DNA of 64,000 bases from UBA1268 sp002694955. GTDB taxonomy: Bacteria > Planctomycetota > Planctomycetia > Pirellulales > UBA1268. Below, one piece after another: positions 29,609-37,932 of the stretch (the stretch's first letter is position 1; the number at the start of each line of letters is the position of its first letter). Where the stretch lies: contig JALCBP010000005.1 in the NCBI GenBank assembly GCA_028066355.1, forward strand, positions 13,449 through 77,448. The letters run 5' to 3'. The position numbers and the translations under genes are program-made. The notes beneath the pieces were generated by a model. It searched no databases. It was not told the DNA's origin and saw only the letters and a program-made list of their open reading frames with translations.

Positions 29609-29976
29609 CCGTTTGTTTACTCAAATCAAAAATTCATCGCGCTGCTGTCACGGGTGCGTCAGTTGATTACGAAGGAAGCCTCACCATTGCTCGGGACTTG
29701 GCAGAGCGTGTTGGAATCAGAGCCTACGAAAAAATATTAGTAGGGAATCTGGAAAATGGAGAGCGGTTTGAGACGTACTGTATTTACGGTGCTACGGGAA
29801 GTAAAGTGATTGAACTCAATGGAGCAACAGCGCACCTTGGAAAAATTGGTGATCGGCTAACCATCATGTCCTACGGGCACTACTCTCAAGTAGAGGCCGA
29901 TGACGCAACACCTGCTGTGATTTTACTTGATGAAAACAATGCTATTCTTCGTGAAAGTGGAACAGCGGCTTGCTGA
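29605..29976 (+). CDS. panD: Aspartate 1-decarboxylase
   Basis: Pyruvoyl-dependent enzyme converting L-aspartate to beta-alanine for pantothenate and coenzyme A synthesis. The 123-residue proenzyme has the self-cleavage site Gly24-Ser25 in SVDYEGSLTI, giving the pyruvoyl group on Ser25, and the conserved CLLKSKIHRA N-terminus and YGATGSKVIELNGATAHLGKIGD core. Start ATG 29605 overlaps the lactonase stop by four bases; an upstream open stretch to 29560 lies within the lactonase gene and was discarded. Convergent with the CYTH gene 20 bases further on. Other pantothenate genes are not in the window. Confidence 0.95.
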   Translation: MTVCLLKSKIHRAAVTGASVDYEGSLTIARDLAERVGIRAYEKILVGNLENGERFETYCIYGATGSKVIELNGATAHLGKIGDRLTIMSYGHYSQVEADDATPAVILLDENNAILRESGTAAC

Positions 29977-29996
29977 AAATCAGACAAAAAGACAGG

Positions 29997-30569
29997 CTAA
30001 CGAGGAGCTTCCTCACCTTTGGCTAGAAGTTCCAGATAGCTAGCGGGCTCAGGATTTTCCAGCCCTAATTCGCGAGCCAAAGACTCTACGCAATCCCGAG
30101 CCAGTGGCACCTCGCCTTCACCAGCGATGATCTCAAATTCAGCGTAACTACCTAGATTGGCAACGGTATCAATTGCTATCTCAATGTCACTACCGTGCCA
30201 ATGAACACGCCCTGGAAGTCTTGTCTTTACAACTTCAAAGACTTGATAAAAACCAAGAGACTCCAGTAATTCTGTCCACGCAGCAACAGTTGTCTGGCCC
30301 GTCGGCCCTTGAGGCATCACACCAAGTTCAATTTCTTGTCTGACTTTTGCTGACGTATCTACCCGCGGGCCTTTCCACGTCAATTGCACACTATCACCGA
30401 CTTGCCGAAGACGTAAGGCTTCGTCTGTTTTGCGAAAATTGCGGACTGGATGGGAGAAATATCGATCGACCTGTTCCACACTATCTCGAAAGCAAGCAGA
30501 CATTGCGTCTAGACGTTCAACCACGTGGTTAACATCGGCCAGGTGAAATTTGAGTTCTACTTCGTACAC
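29997..30569 (-). CDS. CYTH-domain protein (class IV adenylate cyclase / triphosphatase-like)
   Basis: Protein of 190 residues that consists of one CYTH domain. The N-terminal signature ExExK is present as YEVELKF (Glu3, Glu5, Lys7). Charged tunnel residues follow: LRLRQVGDSVQLTWKGPR, VRQEIEL, VVKTRLPGRVHW, IEIAIDTV and YAEFEII. Family members are class IV (CyaB) adenylate cyclases or inorganic/thiamine triphosphatases; the sequence alone does not decide. It is notable that a cNMP-binding patatin protein is encoded in the same window, but no direct link is shown. Convergent with panD and divergent from the TlpA-like gene. Confidence 0.82.
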   Translation of the reverse strand: MYEVELKFHLADVNHVVERLDAMSACFRDSVEQVDRYFSHPVRNFRKTDEALRLRQVGDSVQLTWKGPRVDTSAKVRQEIELGVMPQGPTGQTTVAAWTELLESLGFYQVFEVVKTRLPGRVHWHGSDIEIAIDTVANLGSYAEFEIIAGEGEVPLARDCVESLARELGLENPEPASYLELLAKGEEAPR

Positions 30570-30635
30570 TCGTGGGACCCTTCAATTATGATATTTATTA
30601 AGTAGTCTACACATTCAGGATCAACGGATAGCCTC

Positions 30636-31211
30636 ATGGCATTTACTCACCACCAGTTGATTGCACTGGCTCTTGCTTCCTTCACAATTATTGGTTGCAA
30701 TCTTGGACAAAATCAAGAAACACGGCAACACGTTGGTAAGACAGTTCCAAAAATTTCACTCGTCTCACTTGATACCGAAGACGAAACACTCATATTGTCT
30801 GGAAAGATCACACTTCTCAATTTCTGGGGCACTTGGTGCCCTCCGTGTCGCCAAGAATTGCCTGGGCTTGCAAGGCTTGCCTCACGGCTCGCAGATGAAC
30901 CTCGCTTTCAATTAATTGCCGTCTCGTGCGGCGGGGGAAGCAGTGATGACCTTGACCAGTTGCGAAATGAAACACAAACCTTTCTAGCATCCACAAGAAT
31001 TGCTCTCTCCCCCTGGGCAGACCCAACTGGGAAAACCCGTCTCCGCTTTGCCCAAGCATTCGGTTTTCGCGCATATCCAACAACTTATTTGATTGGACCT
31101 GACAGAAAGATTCTTGCCATCTGGACTGGGTACTCTCCGTCTGTGGAAACACAAATTGCGCAATCTGTTGCTCACTCACTCAAGCAACGTCATGTGGCTG
31201 AATCTCTTTAG
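30636..31211 (+). CDS. TlpA-like thioredoxin-fold lipoprotein
   Basis: Protein of 191 residues with a lipoprotein signal (hydrophobic residues 8-20, lipobox IIGC with Cys21), so it is predicted to be anchored in the periplasm. The thioredoxin fold carries the redox motif Cys68-Pro-Pro-Cys71 in NFWGTWCPPCRQELP and the cis-Pro loop FRAYPTTYLIGPDRKI. Such proteins reduce or isomerise disulfides, for example in cytochrome c assembly, which would suit an organism with many heme motifs. The 3' end overlaps the convergent thiE gene by 32 bases. Confidence 0.88.
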   Translation: MAFTHHQLIALALASFTIIGCNLGQNQETRQHVGKTVPKISLVSLDTEDETLILSGKITLLNFWGTWCPPCRQELPGLARLASRLADEPRFQLIAVSCGGGSSDDLDQLRNETQTFLASTRIALSPWADPTGKTRLRFAQAFGFRAYPTTYLIGPDRKILAIWTGYSPSVETQIAQSVAHSLKQRHVAESL

Positions 31212-32325
31212 TTGTTGGAAGAAGTGAACGAATGAGGCGAGATTCCTCGCCAGGATCTGCTGCACCCGTTATAGAACTCGCAATCGCAACCCGCGTTACC
31301 CCTAGGTGAATCAGCCGATCAATGTTGTCTGAGGCAATGCCACCGATTCCAAAGATTGGCAACTGTATCTCTTTGGAGACATCACGGAGAAAGGCATCTG
31401 AAGCAAAATATTCAAACTGTTTTGTATTACTTGGATAACATGGACCAACCCCAAGATAGTCAACACCTTCTCGCACTGCCTGCTTTGCTTCGTCAATAGA
31501 ATGAGCGGTCCGGCCGATAATGAATTCGTGACCACAAACCTTACGGGCTAGATTGACTGGTAAGTCAGTCTCACCAAGGTGAACACCATCTGCGTTTACA
31601 GCTACTGCAACGTCTGCTCGATCATTTATGAGAACTAGGCATCTTTTTCCTGCCTTTTTTTCTGCATGTTGTCGGACTTGTTGTAACATCGTGTCTGCAC
31701 GCTCGCAAAGTAATGCTGTGCTAGCTTTTTTATCTCGTAGCTGAATCATGCGAACACCAGCATCGAGGAGTTGACCTACCAGCGTCTTGAATTCCGCTTG
31801 TGTTTGATCGACATCAAGAAGCACGCATAACCTGATGTCAGCAAACATTTTCTGGCTCCTTATGATTGTCATCGCTGCCTTCTCGAGCGTATAGATTCGA
31901 TAGCGTAATTGTTCAAACCCTGTGGTAGCTCTAGGCATAACCACCCGACTGCATTCTTCTAAGCTTCTAATTGACTGGCTCGCACGGGCGGCGTTTGCAG
32001 CAAAGACATGACGTAACTCGGTTCGTGGTGGACTTTTGGAAGCCGTGCTACTAGCCCCAACATCTCGCAGGACATCACGTAGTTGAATCCGGGCCTGAAA
32101 ATCTTCCTGCGCAAAAATAACTGCTAACTCATGCCGAATCGCTTTTGCCTCCTGCGAGAGAAAAGCATCATTCAAACAGAACCGAAGAATATCCTCCAAT
32201 ACACGAACTGCCTCGGCGCTGCGGTTCGCCGAAGCATCGAGTGTTCTCCAAATACCCACTGCTGACCCATTTTTCTCAGACTCGTTTTCTTCCATTTCTG
32301 AGTATTCTCCCTTATGACTCGCCAT
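31180..32325 (-). CDS. thiE: ThiD2-ThiE fusion, thiamine phosphate synthase
   Basis: Protein of 381 residues in two parts. Residues about 25-160 (LDASANRSAEAVRVLEDILR, with HELAVIF and ANAARASQSIRSLEE) match the domain often fused to ThiE and described as the HMP-phosphate kinase ThiD2. Residues about 165-375 are thiamine phosphate synthase, a TIM barrel joining HMP-PP and thiazole phosphate: MIQLRDKKAS, LINDRADVAVAVNADGVHLG, FIIGRTAHS, YLGVGPCYPSNTKQ and PIFGIGGIASDN. Start ATG 32325; an internal Met at codon 11 is also possible. Catalysis of both steps by one protein is inferred from the family. Its 3' end overlaps the TlpA-like gene on the opposite strand. Confidence 0.9.
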   Translation of the reverse strand: MASHKGEYSEMEENESEKNGSAVGIWRTLDASANRSAEAVRVLEDILRFCLNDAFLSQEAKAIRHELAVIFAQEDFQARIQLRDVLRDVGASSTASKSPPRTELRHVFAANAARASQSIRSLEECSRVVMPRATTGFEQLRYRIYTLEKAAMTIIRSQKMFADIRLCVLLDVDQTQAEFKTLVGQLLDAGVRMIQLRDKKASTALLCERADTMLQQVRQHAEKKAGKRCLVLINDRADVAVAVNADGVHLGETDLPVNLARKVCGHEFIIGRTAHSIDEAKQAVREGVDYLGVGPCYPSNTKQFEYFASDAFLRDVSKEIQLPIFGIGGIASDNIDRLIHLGVTRVAIASSITGAADPGEESRLIRSLLPTTKEIQPHDVA

Positions 32326-32383
32326 TGGATTGAGTCTAACTGATCCCTAGAATCTCACGTGCCCTATGCCCTAGAACAAACAT

Positions 32384-32998
32384 TTGAAAGGCTGGTCGTT
32401 CGTGTCGTTTCTCCGCTCACTTACTCTCATTTGGCCCGGCTTACCTTGGGCATGGCTTCGAGGCAGTTACACCGGCCTTATTTTAGCCACTGCTTTCGCA
32501 ATTTGCCTGAATCTCTGCATCATCACCGCATGGATTTGGACAAGTTTTATCGATATTGAGATAACTTTTGGTATTTGGACCGCAACGGCAATTATTTGGA
32601 TTGTTTCAACTGTCTCGGCAATATCCACTTTTCCACAACCGCTTAGCAACTCACAAAACGAAGTATCAAACCGGTTGTTTATCGTTGCACGAGATGCTTA
32701 CCTTGCTGGAGATTGGCTCAAGGCAGAAACAAAACTTCAGACCATCCTCACTCTTTCACCAACAGATGGCGAGGCACAACTGCTCCTTGGCACACTCCTA
32801 CGAAGGGTTGGCCGATTTGATGAAGCAAAAAAATCTCTCGAAAAACTTGAACGCAGTGACAGCGGACAGCTCTGGCAGCATGCAATTCACCACGAACTTT
32901 CCCTCATCAAACGAGATCTCAAAGAGAATTCTGAAGAACTGAACGTGGACGCGGGCGCAAATGTCAATTCAAGGCAGCAGCGTAGCAAGGCTGCCTGA
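32384..32998 (+). CDS. Hypothetical membrane protein with TPR-like tail
   Basis: Protein of up to 204 residues with two or three hydrophobic segments (about 30-53, 55-80) and a soluble C-terminal half containing two TPR-like helices (ARDAYLAGDWLKAETKLQTILTLSP and GEAQLLLGTLLRRVGRFDEAKKSLEKL). The start is uncertain: TTG 32384 or GTG 32402 (SFLRSLTLIWPG), no clear ribosome site. It is divergent from thiE and precedes clpC. Function unknown; TPRs suggest protein-protein contacts at the membrane. Confidence 0.65.
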   Translation: MKGWSFVSFLRSLTLIWPGLPWAWLRGSYTGLILATAFAICLNLCIITAWIWTSFIDIEITFGIWTATAIIWIVSTVSAISTFPQPLSNSQNEVSNRLFIVARDAYLAGDWLKAETKLQTILTLSPTDGEAQLLLGTLLRRVGRFDEAKKSLEKLERSDSGQLWQHAIHHELSLIKRDLKENSEELNVDAGANVNSRQQRSKAA

Positions 32999-33369
32999 TC
33001 CTCAACCAAATAACCAGGTGACTTCCAGCAGCGATTTTTTGAAAAACCGGCAAGCCCTCGGTGGGCAACCAAAATGTTACTCATGGAGCGATTTTTAACA
33101 GTCATTCAGTCATTTCGGTCCGAAACCTCCCGAAACGTAGAGGTGTAGGAGACAGTATCGCAAGCTATCCCTACAATGGATTGAGGTTAAATTCCCCAAT
33201 TAAGGTGCAAGAATTACTTCAAAAAACGTGTGCTGGCAACTTTTGCCATCAGTTGGCGTGGGTTTTGCACAAGTTAGGGACATAGTGGAAATAGGATTTT
33301 ATCGCTGCCGGAATGGCAGGCATGAGAGTTATAGTTCCGACGGGTTGAGCAGTCACAAGAGGAAGTTTT
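32999..33369. other. Intergenic region upstream of clpC
   Basis: About 370 bases between the TPR membrane gene and clpC. A purine-rich stretch (acaagaggaagtttt) just before the clpC ATG may be its ribosome-binding site. A clpC promoter is expected here, but no confident -35/-10 pair, no CIRCE element and no CtsR-type heptad repeat was seen. No gene recognised. Confidence 0.5.
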
Positions 33370-35910
33370 ATGTACGAGCGTTTTACAGATCGTGCCCGTA
33401 AGGTCATGCAACTGGCTAATCAAGAGGCCCAGCGGTTTAATCACGAATATATCGGAACCGAACACGTCCTGCTCGGTCTGATTAAAGAGGGAAGTGGCGT
33501 TGCAGCCAATGTTTTAAAAAACCTTGATGTCGACCTTCGAAAAATTCGTCTCGAAGTCGAAAAACTTGTGCAGAGTGGACCTGATATGGTCACGATGGGC
33601 AAACTGCCACAGACGCCCCGTGCCAAAAAAGTCATTGAGTATTCAATGGAGGAGGCGCGAAATCTGAACCATAACTACGTTGGAACTGAGCATATTTTGC
33701 TCGGCCTACTCCGTGAACAAGAAGGTGTCGCTGCTCAAGTACTCATGAATCTTGGGCTGAAACTTGAAGATGTTCGTGAAGAGGTTCTTAATCTTCTTGG
33801 ACATGGCATGGACGAGGGAAGTGATAGATCCGGTATGAGTGGCCGCCAGATGGCTGGCGCTGGTGGTGGAGGCAGTGACACTCCAACAAAAAGTGGTAAG
33901 AGCAAAACCCCTGCACTCGATTCGTTTGGCCGCGACCTCACTGAATTAGCAAAACAAGGAAAACTTGATCCTGTTATTGGTCGAGAACACGAAATTGAAC
34001 GAGCCATTCAGATCCTCTGCCGACGAACCAAAAATAATCCTGTACTAATCGGCGAGGCTGGTGTCGGGAAAACTGCAATTGTTGAAGGTTTCGCGCAGCG
34101 AGTTATAGAAGGAAACATTCCTGAACTTCTCGCCGAACGAAGAATTGTAGTTCTCGACTTGGCGATGATGGTCGCTGGCACAAAATACCGTGGCCAGTTT
34201 GAAGAACGGATTAAGGCCGTCATGAATGAAGTTCGACGAGCCAAAAATACCATTCTTTTTATTGACGAACTCCATACACTCGTTGGGGCTGGTGGAGCGG
34301 AGGGCGCTATTGACGCCTCGAATGTTCTTAAGCCCGCCCTCGCTCGTGGTGAAATCCAGTGTATTGGTGCAACCACACTGGATGAATACCGCAAATACAT
34401 TGAAAAGGATTCGGCGCTCGACAGGCGTTTCCAACTTGTCATGGTAGAACCCGCTTCGAAAAAAGAAGCGATTGAAATCCTAAAGGGTCTCCGAGATCGC
34501 TACGAAAGTCACCATAGAGTATCGATTACAGATGATGCGCTTGAAGCGTCAGTTGAGCTATCTAGCCGCTACATCACCGGCCGCGCGCTTCCTGACAAGG
34601 CAATTGATGTTATTGATGAAGCTGGAGCCCGAGTGAGACTGAAGGCAATGACGCGCCCACCAGACCTCAAAGAAATTGACGAAGAAGTCGATCGCCTGAA
34701 TAAGGAAAAAGAGGAGGCTGTTGCCAACCAAGATTTTGAGAAAGCGGCCGCACTCAGAGATCAAGCTGATAAACTGAAGAAAAAGAAACAACAAATGACC
34801 AAGGAATGGCGAGACAAGTCTCGTGAGGCCGACGGCGTTGTTGATGAGGAGGTGGTTGCTGAAGTTGTTTCGAAGATGACTGGCATTCCTTTGACAAGAA
34901 TGTCAACTGAAGATAGCCAGCGTTTAATGCAGATGGAAGATTCACTCCACAAGCGAGTAATAGGTCAAGACGCGGCTATCGAAAGTATTTCCAAGGCAGT
35001 TCGCCGAAGTCGTTCGGGCCTCAAAGACCCCAAGCGCCCGATTGGTTGCTTTGTTTTGGCTGGCCCAACAGGAGTTGGGAAAACACTCTTAGCCAAAGCA
35101 CTTGCTGAATTCATGTTTGGGGACGACGACGCGCTCATATCGATTGATATGAGTGAGTATATGGAAAAGCACAACGTAAGCCGCCTCGTTGGCGCTCCTC
35201 CTGGATACGTTGGATTTGAAGAGGGAGGCCAACTCACTGAGAAGATTCGACGCCGTCCGTATGCTGTTGTTCTCCTTGATGAGATCGAAAAAGCTCATCC
35301 AGATGTCTTCAATATGCTCCTTCAAGTAATGGAAGAAGGCCGGCTCACAGACTCCTTTGGGAGAAACGTTGATTTTCGCAATACGATACTCATCATGACG
35401 ACCAATGCGGGCGCTGAGGCAATAAAAAATGAATCCGCCTTTGGCTTCCAGAAGCCCGAGGACGACAGTGGATATGAGAGTATGAAGGCCCGAGTCAATG
35501 AACGAATTGAGAAGGTTTTCCGCCCAGAATTTATCAACCGGCTCGATGACCTTATTGTCTTCCATCATTTAACTGTTGAGAACCTCAAAGCAGTTATTGA
35601 TATCGAGCTCGCAAAAGTCCGGGAGCGACTACTCGAGCGTGGTCTCAAGCTCGAACTTACAGATGAATCGAAACAGTTTCTTATTAAGAAGGGATCTGAC
35701 ACTGATTTCGGAGCTCGACCACTTCGGCGTGCGCTGGAAAACTACATCGAAGATCCTGTTTCAGAGGAACTGCTGAAGGGTGAATTTGAAGGAAAAGACA
35801 CCATTCAAGTGGACTGCAAAGAAGTAGCTGGAAAGAAACAGTTGGTCTTTCAGGGGATCATCACTGCCGAACCGGTAGCTGCGGGAGCTTCAGACGAATC
35901 AGGCACTTGA
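33370..35910 (+). CDS. clpC: ATP-dependent Clp protease ATP-binding subunit ClpC
   Basis: Hsp100 unfoldase of 846 residues that feeds proteins to ClpP. Clp_N double repeat at about 1-145, glycine-rich linker 145-180, first AAA+ module with Walker A GEAGVGKT at 228-235 and LFIDELHTLVGAG, a middle UVR-type segment around 435-470 (KEEAVANQDFEKAAALRDQA) characteristic of ClpC rather than ClpB, and a second AAA+ module with Walker A GPTGVGKT at 565-572 and VLLDEIEKAHPDVF. The C-terminal D2-small domain contains GARPLRRALENYIEDP. Start ATG follows a purine-rich AAGAGGAAG. It stands alone as a transcription unit; no clpP nearby. Confidence 0.97.
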   Translation: MYERFTDRARKVMQLANQEAQRFNHEYIGTEHVLLGLIKEGSGVAANVLKNLDVDLRKIRLEVEKLVQSGPDMVTMGKLPQTPRAKKVIEYSMEEARNLNHNYVGTEHILLGLLREQEGVAAQVLMNLGLKLEDVREEVLNLLGHGMDEGSDRSGMSGRQMAGAGGGGSDTPTKSGKSKTPALDSFGRDLTELAKQGKLDPVIGREHEIERAIQILCRRTKNNPVLIGEAGVGKTAIVEGFAQRVIEGNIPELLAERRIVVLDLAMMVAGTKYRGQFEERIKAVMNEVRRAKNTILFIDELHTLVGAGGAEGAIDASNVLKPALARGEIQCIGATTLDEYRKYIEKDSALDRRFQLVMVEPASKKEAIEILKGLRDRYESHHRVSITDDALEASVELSSRYITGRALPDKAIDVIDEAGARVRLKAMTRPPDLKEIDEEVDRLNKEKEEAVANQDFEKAAALRDQADKLKKKKQQMTKEWRDKSREADGVVDEEVVAEVVSKMTGIPLTRMSTEDSQRLMQMEDSLHKRVIGQDAAIESISKAVRRSRSGLKDPKRPIGCFVLAGPTGVGKTLLAKALAEFMFGDDDALISIDMSEYMEKHNVSRLVGAPPGYVGFEEGGQLTEKIRRRPYAVVLLDEIEKAHPDVFNMLLQVMEEGRLTDSFGRNVDFRNTILIMTTNAGAEAIKNESAFGFQKPEDDSGYESMKARVNERIEKVFRPEFINRLDDLIVFHHLTVENLKAVIDIELAKVRERLLERGLKLELTDESKQFLIKKGSDTDFGARPLRRALENYIEDPVSEELLKGEFEGKDTIQVDCKEVAGKKQLVFQGIITAEPVAAGASDESGT

Positions 35911-35914
35911 AAGA

Positions 35915-35943
35915 AGAGCCTATAGCATTGCTAAAGAGGCTCT
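35915..35943 (+). terminator. Possible clpC terminator hairpin
   Basis: Five bases after the clpC stop, a 7-bp stem (AGAGCCT pairing with AGGCTCT) encloses an inner TAGC/GCTA stem. A short T run (35955-35960) comes about a dozen bases after the stem rather than directly behind it, so it is not a textbook intrinsic terminator. Position right after clpC favours a terminator role. Confidence 0.45.
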
Positions 35944-35984
35944 GAATCGCGGAATTTTTTGCCTTTTCAAAATGGTTGGCACAT

Positions 35985-36021
35985 TGACCTGAGAACTTTC
36001 CGTAGACAAGTTCTCAGGTCA
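35985..36021. repeat. Perfect 14-bp inverted repeat between clpC and mlaE
   Basis: The left arm TGACCTGAGAACTT (35985-35998) and right arm AAGTTCTCAGGTCA (36008-36021) are perfect reverse complements around a 9-base loop. No T-tract follows on either strand. It lies about 75 bases after clpC and 120 bases before the lipid-transport operon. It could be an RNA hairpin (transcript end protection, factor-assisted termination) or an operator for a dimeric regulator. Confidence 0.9.
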
Positions 36022-36142
36022 CCGGATTTCTGCCAAAAGCCCGCAAATACCGCACTCTCCTCCTAAACGGCTCAAGGCGCCAGGTCCTTCCAGCCGATCT
36101 AATCCGCAAGGAGCGCTACCACTGCGGTGAAGGTCCGTCTAT

Positions 36143-37015
36143 ATGAATTTATCTGCCACCCAACAATCAGAACGAACTGCTGACAATGTTACTGGCTGGT
36201 TTGCAAGTCGAGTCGCTGATGTCGGTGATATGGCGATCACAATGGTGGCCAGTATTGGTGACGTAGCTCTTTTTTCCTTACGAACCATTGGGTGGTTGTT
36301 TGCGAGACGGCAACGGAGAGATGTGTTGATGCCAAGCTTTTATCAAATTGGTGTTTTATCACTTCCTGTCATCGCACTTACAGGTCTTTTTATTGGAATG
36401 GTCTTGGCAGTGCAGAGTTACGCGCAATTCAAAGCGCTTGGCCTACAGACACGACTTGGTTCTGTAATTAACCTTTCACTTATTCGTGAACTTGGCCCAG
36501 TACTCGCAGCAACGATGCTAGCCGGGCGGGTTGGGAGTGCCATGGCAGCAGAACTAGGCACGATGCGAGTTACAGAACAAATTGATGCCCTTGAAAGCAT
36601 GGGGGCGAACCCTATTTATTATCTTGTTGTGCCTCGCTTTCTGGGCTGTCTTGTACTCATTCCTGCTCTGACGATTATGGCAGATTTTATGGGGGTACTC
36701 GGTGGCTACGTCTACTCTCATGGGATTCTTGGTATTGACTATCACCATTACTGGACAAATTCTCGCGCCTATATTGATTCCTTCGATTTTTTTATGGGGA
36801 TCTTTAAAAGTTTCTTTTTTGGTGCCGCAATTGCTCTAGTCAGCTGTCACCACGGTTTTCATTGCGACCACGGTGCGCAAGGTGTTGGCCGAGCTGCCAC
36901 AAATGCTTTTGTCCACTCATTTGTTCTCATTCTTGTGCTCGATCTTTTCTTGGGCATTGGACTGAACAACGTACAGGACTACCTGCGACCAGAAGGTCCA
37001 CGAAGCCTCTTATAA
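36143..37015 (+). CDS. MlaE-family ABC transporter permease
   Basis: Membrane permease of 290 residues in the MlaE/YrbE family, the core of MCE-type lipid transporters that move phospholipids or hydrophobic compounds between the membranes. Signature segments are LTGLFIGMVLAVQSYAQF, INLSLIRELGPVLAATMLAGRVGSA, the conserved AAELGTMRVTEQIDALE (EQIDAL loop) and PRFLGCLVLIPALTIMADFMG, then GAQGVGRAATNAFV near the C-terminus. About five to six helices. It is the first gene of a three-gene operon with the ATPase and the MCE protein. Confidence 0.93.
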   Translation: MNLSATQQSERTADNVTGWFASRVADVGDMAITMVASIGDVALFSLRTIGWLFARRQRRDVLMPSFYQIGVLSLPVIALTGLFIGMVLAVQSYAQFKALGLQTRLGSVINLSLIRELGPVLAATMLAGRVGSAMAAELGTMRVTEQIDALESMGANPIYYLVVPRFLGCLVLIPALTIMADFMGVLGGYVYSHGILGIDYHHYWTNSRAYIDSFDFFMGIFKSFFFGAAIALVSCHHGFHCDHGAQGVGRAATNAFVHSFVLILVLDLFLGIGLNNVQDYLRPEGPRSLL

Positions 37016-37041
37016 AAGACCGAACTTACAAAAATTCTACG

Positions 37042-37932
37042 ATGACCACTTCCACTATTGCTGTACCACAACAGGCAACAACAGCAGAACCGTTGCTTTT
37101 GATTGATTCGCTTTCAATTACTTTTGGTGACCAGCAGATTTTACGTGACATTTCCCTCAAACTCACCTCTGGTGAAACTCTTGTTATTCTTGGCGAGAGT
37201 GGGTGTGGAAAAACTGTTCTTTTAAAAACAATGATTGGCCTCATACAGCCAACAAAAGGAGACATACGATTTGAAGACACCTCATTAGCTGTCATGACAG
37301 AACGAGAACTTGCCCATCTTCGGACACGCTATGGTTTTGTTTTTCAGGGTGCCGCTCTATTTGATAGTGCTACAGTTGCTGACAACATTGCGTTTCCTTT
37401 GCGTGAACATACACAACTCGATGAAGATGAAATATCAAAGATTGTTGCCGAACTTGTAGCAGAAGTCGGTCTGCCACGTGCGGTACTCACAAAAAAACCA
37501 GTTGAATTATCTGGTGGCATGAGAAAACGCGCTGGTCTCGCACGTGCACTCGCATTGGACCCGCAGTTGGTGCTGTACGACGAGCCGACTACAGGGCTTG
37601 ACCCGATTATGAGCGACGTCATTAATGAACTTATTCTGCGCGTCCACCAAAGACCAGAAACAACAAATGTCGTAGTCACACACGATATGACTACTGCCCA
37701 TAAGGTAGCTGACAGAATTATCATGCTCTATCCACTTTCTCGGCTCAATCAGGGCGAATCACAAATAATTTTTAATGGCACACCGGAAGAACTTGACGAG
37801 TCAAAAGATCCTCGGGTCCAACAATTTGTTGAGGGCAAAGCAGGACAGCGACTCAATGAACTCCGGAAAGAGCAACTTAAAAAAGACTCCGCACCATACT
37901 CTGAGGCTAACGATCCAGGAGAACGATCATGA
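37042..37932 (+). CDS. MlaF-family ABC transporter ATP-binding protein
   Basis: Cytoplasmic ATPase of 296 residues that powers the MlaE-type permease. Walker A GESGCGKT at residues 51-58, Q-loop region FVFQGAALFDSATV, ABC signature LSGGMRKRAGLARAL and Walker B LVLYDEPTTGLDP, with an H-loop in VVVTHDMTTAH. The frame is open upstream into the permease gene; ATG 37042 is chosen since MTTSTIAVPQQ leads into the ABC domain (LLLIDSLSITFGDQQILRD). The stop overlaps the MCE gene start (ATGA). A C-terminal tail of about 50 residues after the ABC core is charged. Confidence 0.94.
   Translation: MTTSTIAVPQQATTAEPLLLIDSLSITFGDQQILRDISLKLTSGETLVILGESGCGKTVLLKTMIGLIQPTKGDIRFEDTSLAVMTERELAHLRTRYGFVFQGAALFDSATVADNIAFPLREHTQLDEDEISKIVAELVAEVGLPRAVLTKKPVELSGGMRKRAGLARALALDPQLVLYDEPTTGLDPIMSDVINELILRVHQRPETTNVVVTHDMTTAHKVADRIIMLYPLSRLNQGESQIIFNGTPEELDESKDPRVQQFVEGKAGQRLNELRKEQLKKDSAPYSEANDPGERS

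Noticed and set aside
33265..33297. Possible -35/-10 pair (TTGCAC and TAGGAT) upstream of clpC
   Set aside because: Spacing of 21 bases and weak -10 make it unconvincing.
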